From assembly GCA_037439945.1 (NCBI GenBank), contig JBBIVA010000149.1:1-6739 (forward strand): a DNA stretch of 6,739 nt. The letters are read 5' to 3'. Positions 6,523-6,739 of the stretch are shown piece by piece. Both the position numbers and the translations under genes were made by a program. The first letter of the stretch is position 1, and each line of letters opens with the position of its first letter. The stretch comes from CALEUX01 sp037439945. GTDB lineage: Bacteria > Bacteroidota > Bacteroidia > Bacteroidales > Marinilabiliaceae. Below the pieces are notes generated by a model. The model was not told the origin of the DNA. It ran no database searches and saw only the letters and a list, made by a program, of their open reading frames with translations.

Positions 6523-6739
6523 CAATATTGCCTTAAATTAATCAAATAGGGTTAAAATTATAAAAATAGCCAATAAAGTTGCTCAAAAATTGATTTTGTT
6601 TAATAAAACACTCAATAAATATGCCTTGTTTTTAGGATAACACTATTAGCAAAAAATTACTTGAATGAGTTACCAATTAACGGAATTCATTTATTTAAAC
6701 AAATAATATTGCGGAATTTAATTCATGGCTGTATTTTTT
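6523..6739. other. AT-rich region upstream of ribD
   Basis: No gene is visible on either strand. A near-perfect 16-base palindrome (ATTTATTTAAACAAAT, 6689-6704, one mismatched pair) and two CGGAATT copies (6681-6687 and 6712-6718) are the only small structures noticed. An ATG at 6725 on the + strand stays open for five codons to the window edge and could begin a divergent gene, but that is too little to call. Confidence 0.5.
6584..6615 (-). promoter_or_regulatory. candidate promoter of ribD-cls
   Basis: On the - strand, TTG (6615-6613) is followed after 21 bases by AATTTTTG (6591-6584), one mismatch from the Bacteroidota -7 consensus TAnnTTTG. Transcription would start about 55 bases before the ribD ATG. 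I see no FMN riboswitch in the remaining upstream sequence, which is too short and too AT-rich for the conserved multi-stem element. Matches of this quality are common in AT-rich DNA. Confidence 0.25.

Noticed and set aside
6681..6718. Two CGGAATT copies and a near-palindrome upstream of ribD
   Set aside because: Seven-base repeats and an AT-rich palindrome with one mismatched pair are within chance expectation in this composition.
6725..6739. ATG and five open codons at the right edge
   Set aside because: Could be the start of a divergent gene, but five codons give no coding evidence.
6523..6739. FMN riboswitch ahead of ribD
   Set aside because: Looked for because rib genes often carry one; the conserved GC-rich multi-stem core is not visible in this AT-rich stretch.

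Overview
The window reads as an ordinary chromosomal stretch of a member of the Bacteroidota. The case for this is indirect. The DNA is AT-rich. Genes lack strong Shine-Dalgarno sequences. Upstream regions contain TAnnTTTG-like -7 elements, the promoter form known from Bacteroides and Flavobacterium. The membrane pyrophosphatase carries residues of the K+-dependent, Na+-type pumps common in that phylum. I cannot name a genus. I see no mobile element, CRISPR array, rRNA or tRNA, and nothing that looks like a new defence or biosynthetic system.

Layout: bases 1-406 are a gene-free AT-rich leader with weak promoter candidates and small inverted repeats. Next on the + strand is hppA (407-2695), an ion-pumping pyrophosphatase, closed by a clear intrinsic terminator (2717-2760). 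After a short gap with a good promoter candidate comes a second + strand gene (2884-3834), a fold-type II PLP enzyme of the serine racemase / threonine dehydratase family. A 128-base convergent gap follows. On the - strand, read from right to left, are ribD (6522-5461) and a two-PLD-domain cardiolipin synthase (5426-3963). They are 34 bases apart and probably form one transcript. The last ~217 bases (6523-6739) are AT-rich upstream sequence of ribD.

How the genes relate: the products do not form one pathway. HppA uses pyrophosphate from biosynthesis to build a sodium and/or proton gradient across the inner membrane. The PLP enzyme acts on serine, threonine or hydroxyaspartate. RibD performs two consecutive steps of riboflavin synthesis. 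Cls makes cardiolipin in the inner membrane. Only ribD-cls looks co-transcribed, and that pairing is probably one of convenience.

The most useful observations are residue-level. HppA shows three residues at positions matching, with a constant offset of one, a signature reported for double Na+/H+ pumps. The PLP enzyme has the catalytic serine and metal-binding residues of serine racemases rather than those of biosynthetic threonine dehydratase. Two start codons also needed correcting: upstream TTG codons precede the more plausible ATG starts in ribD and cls.
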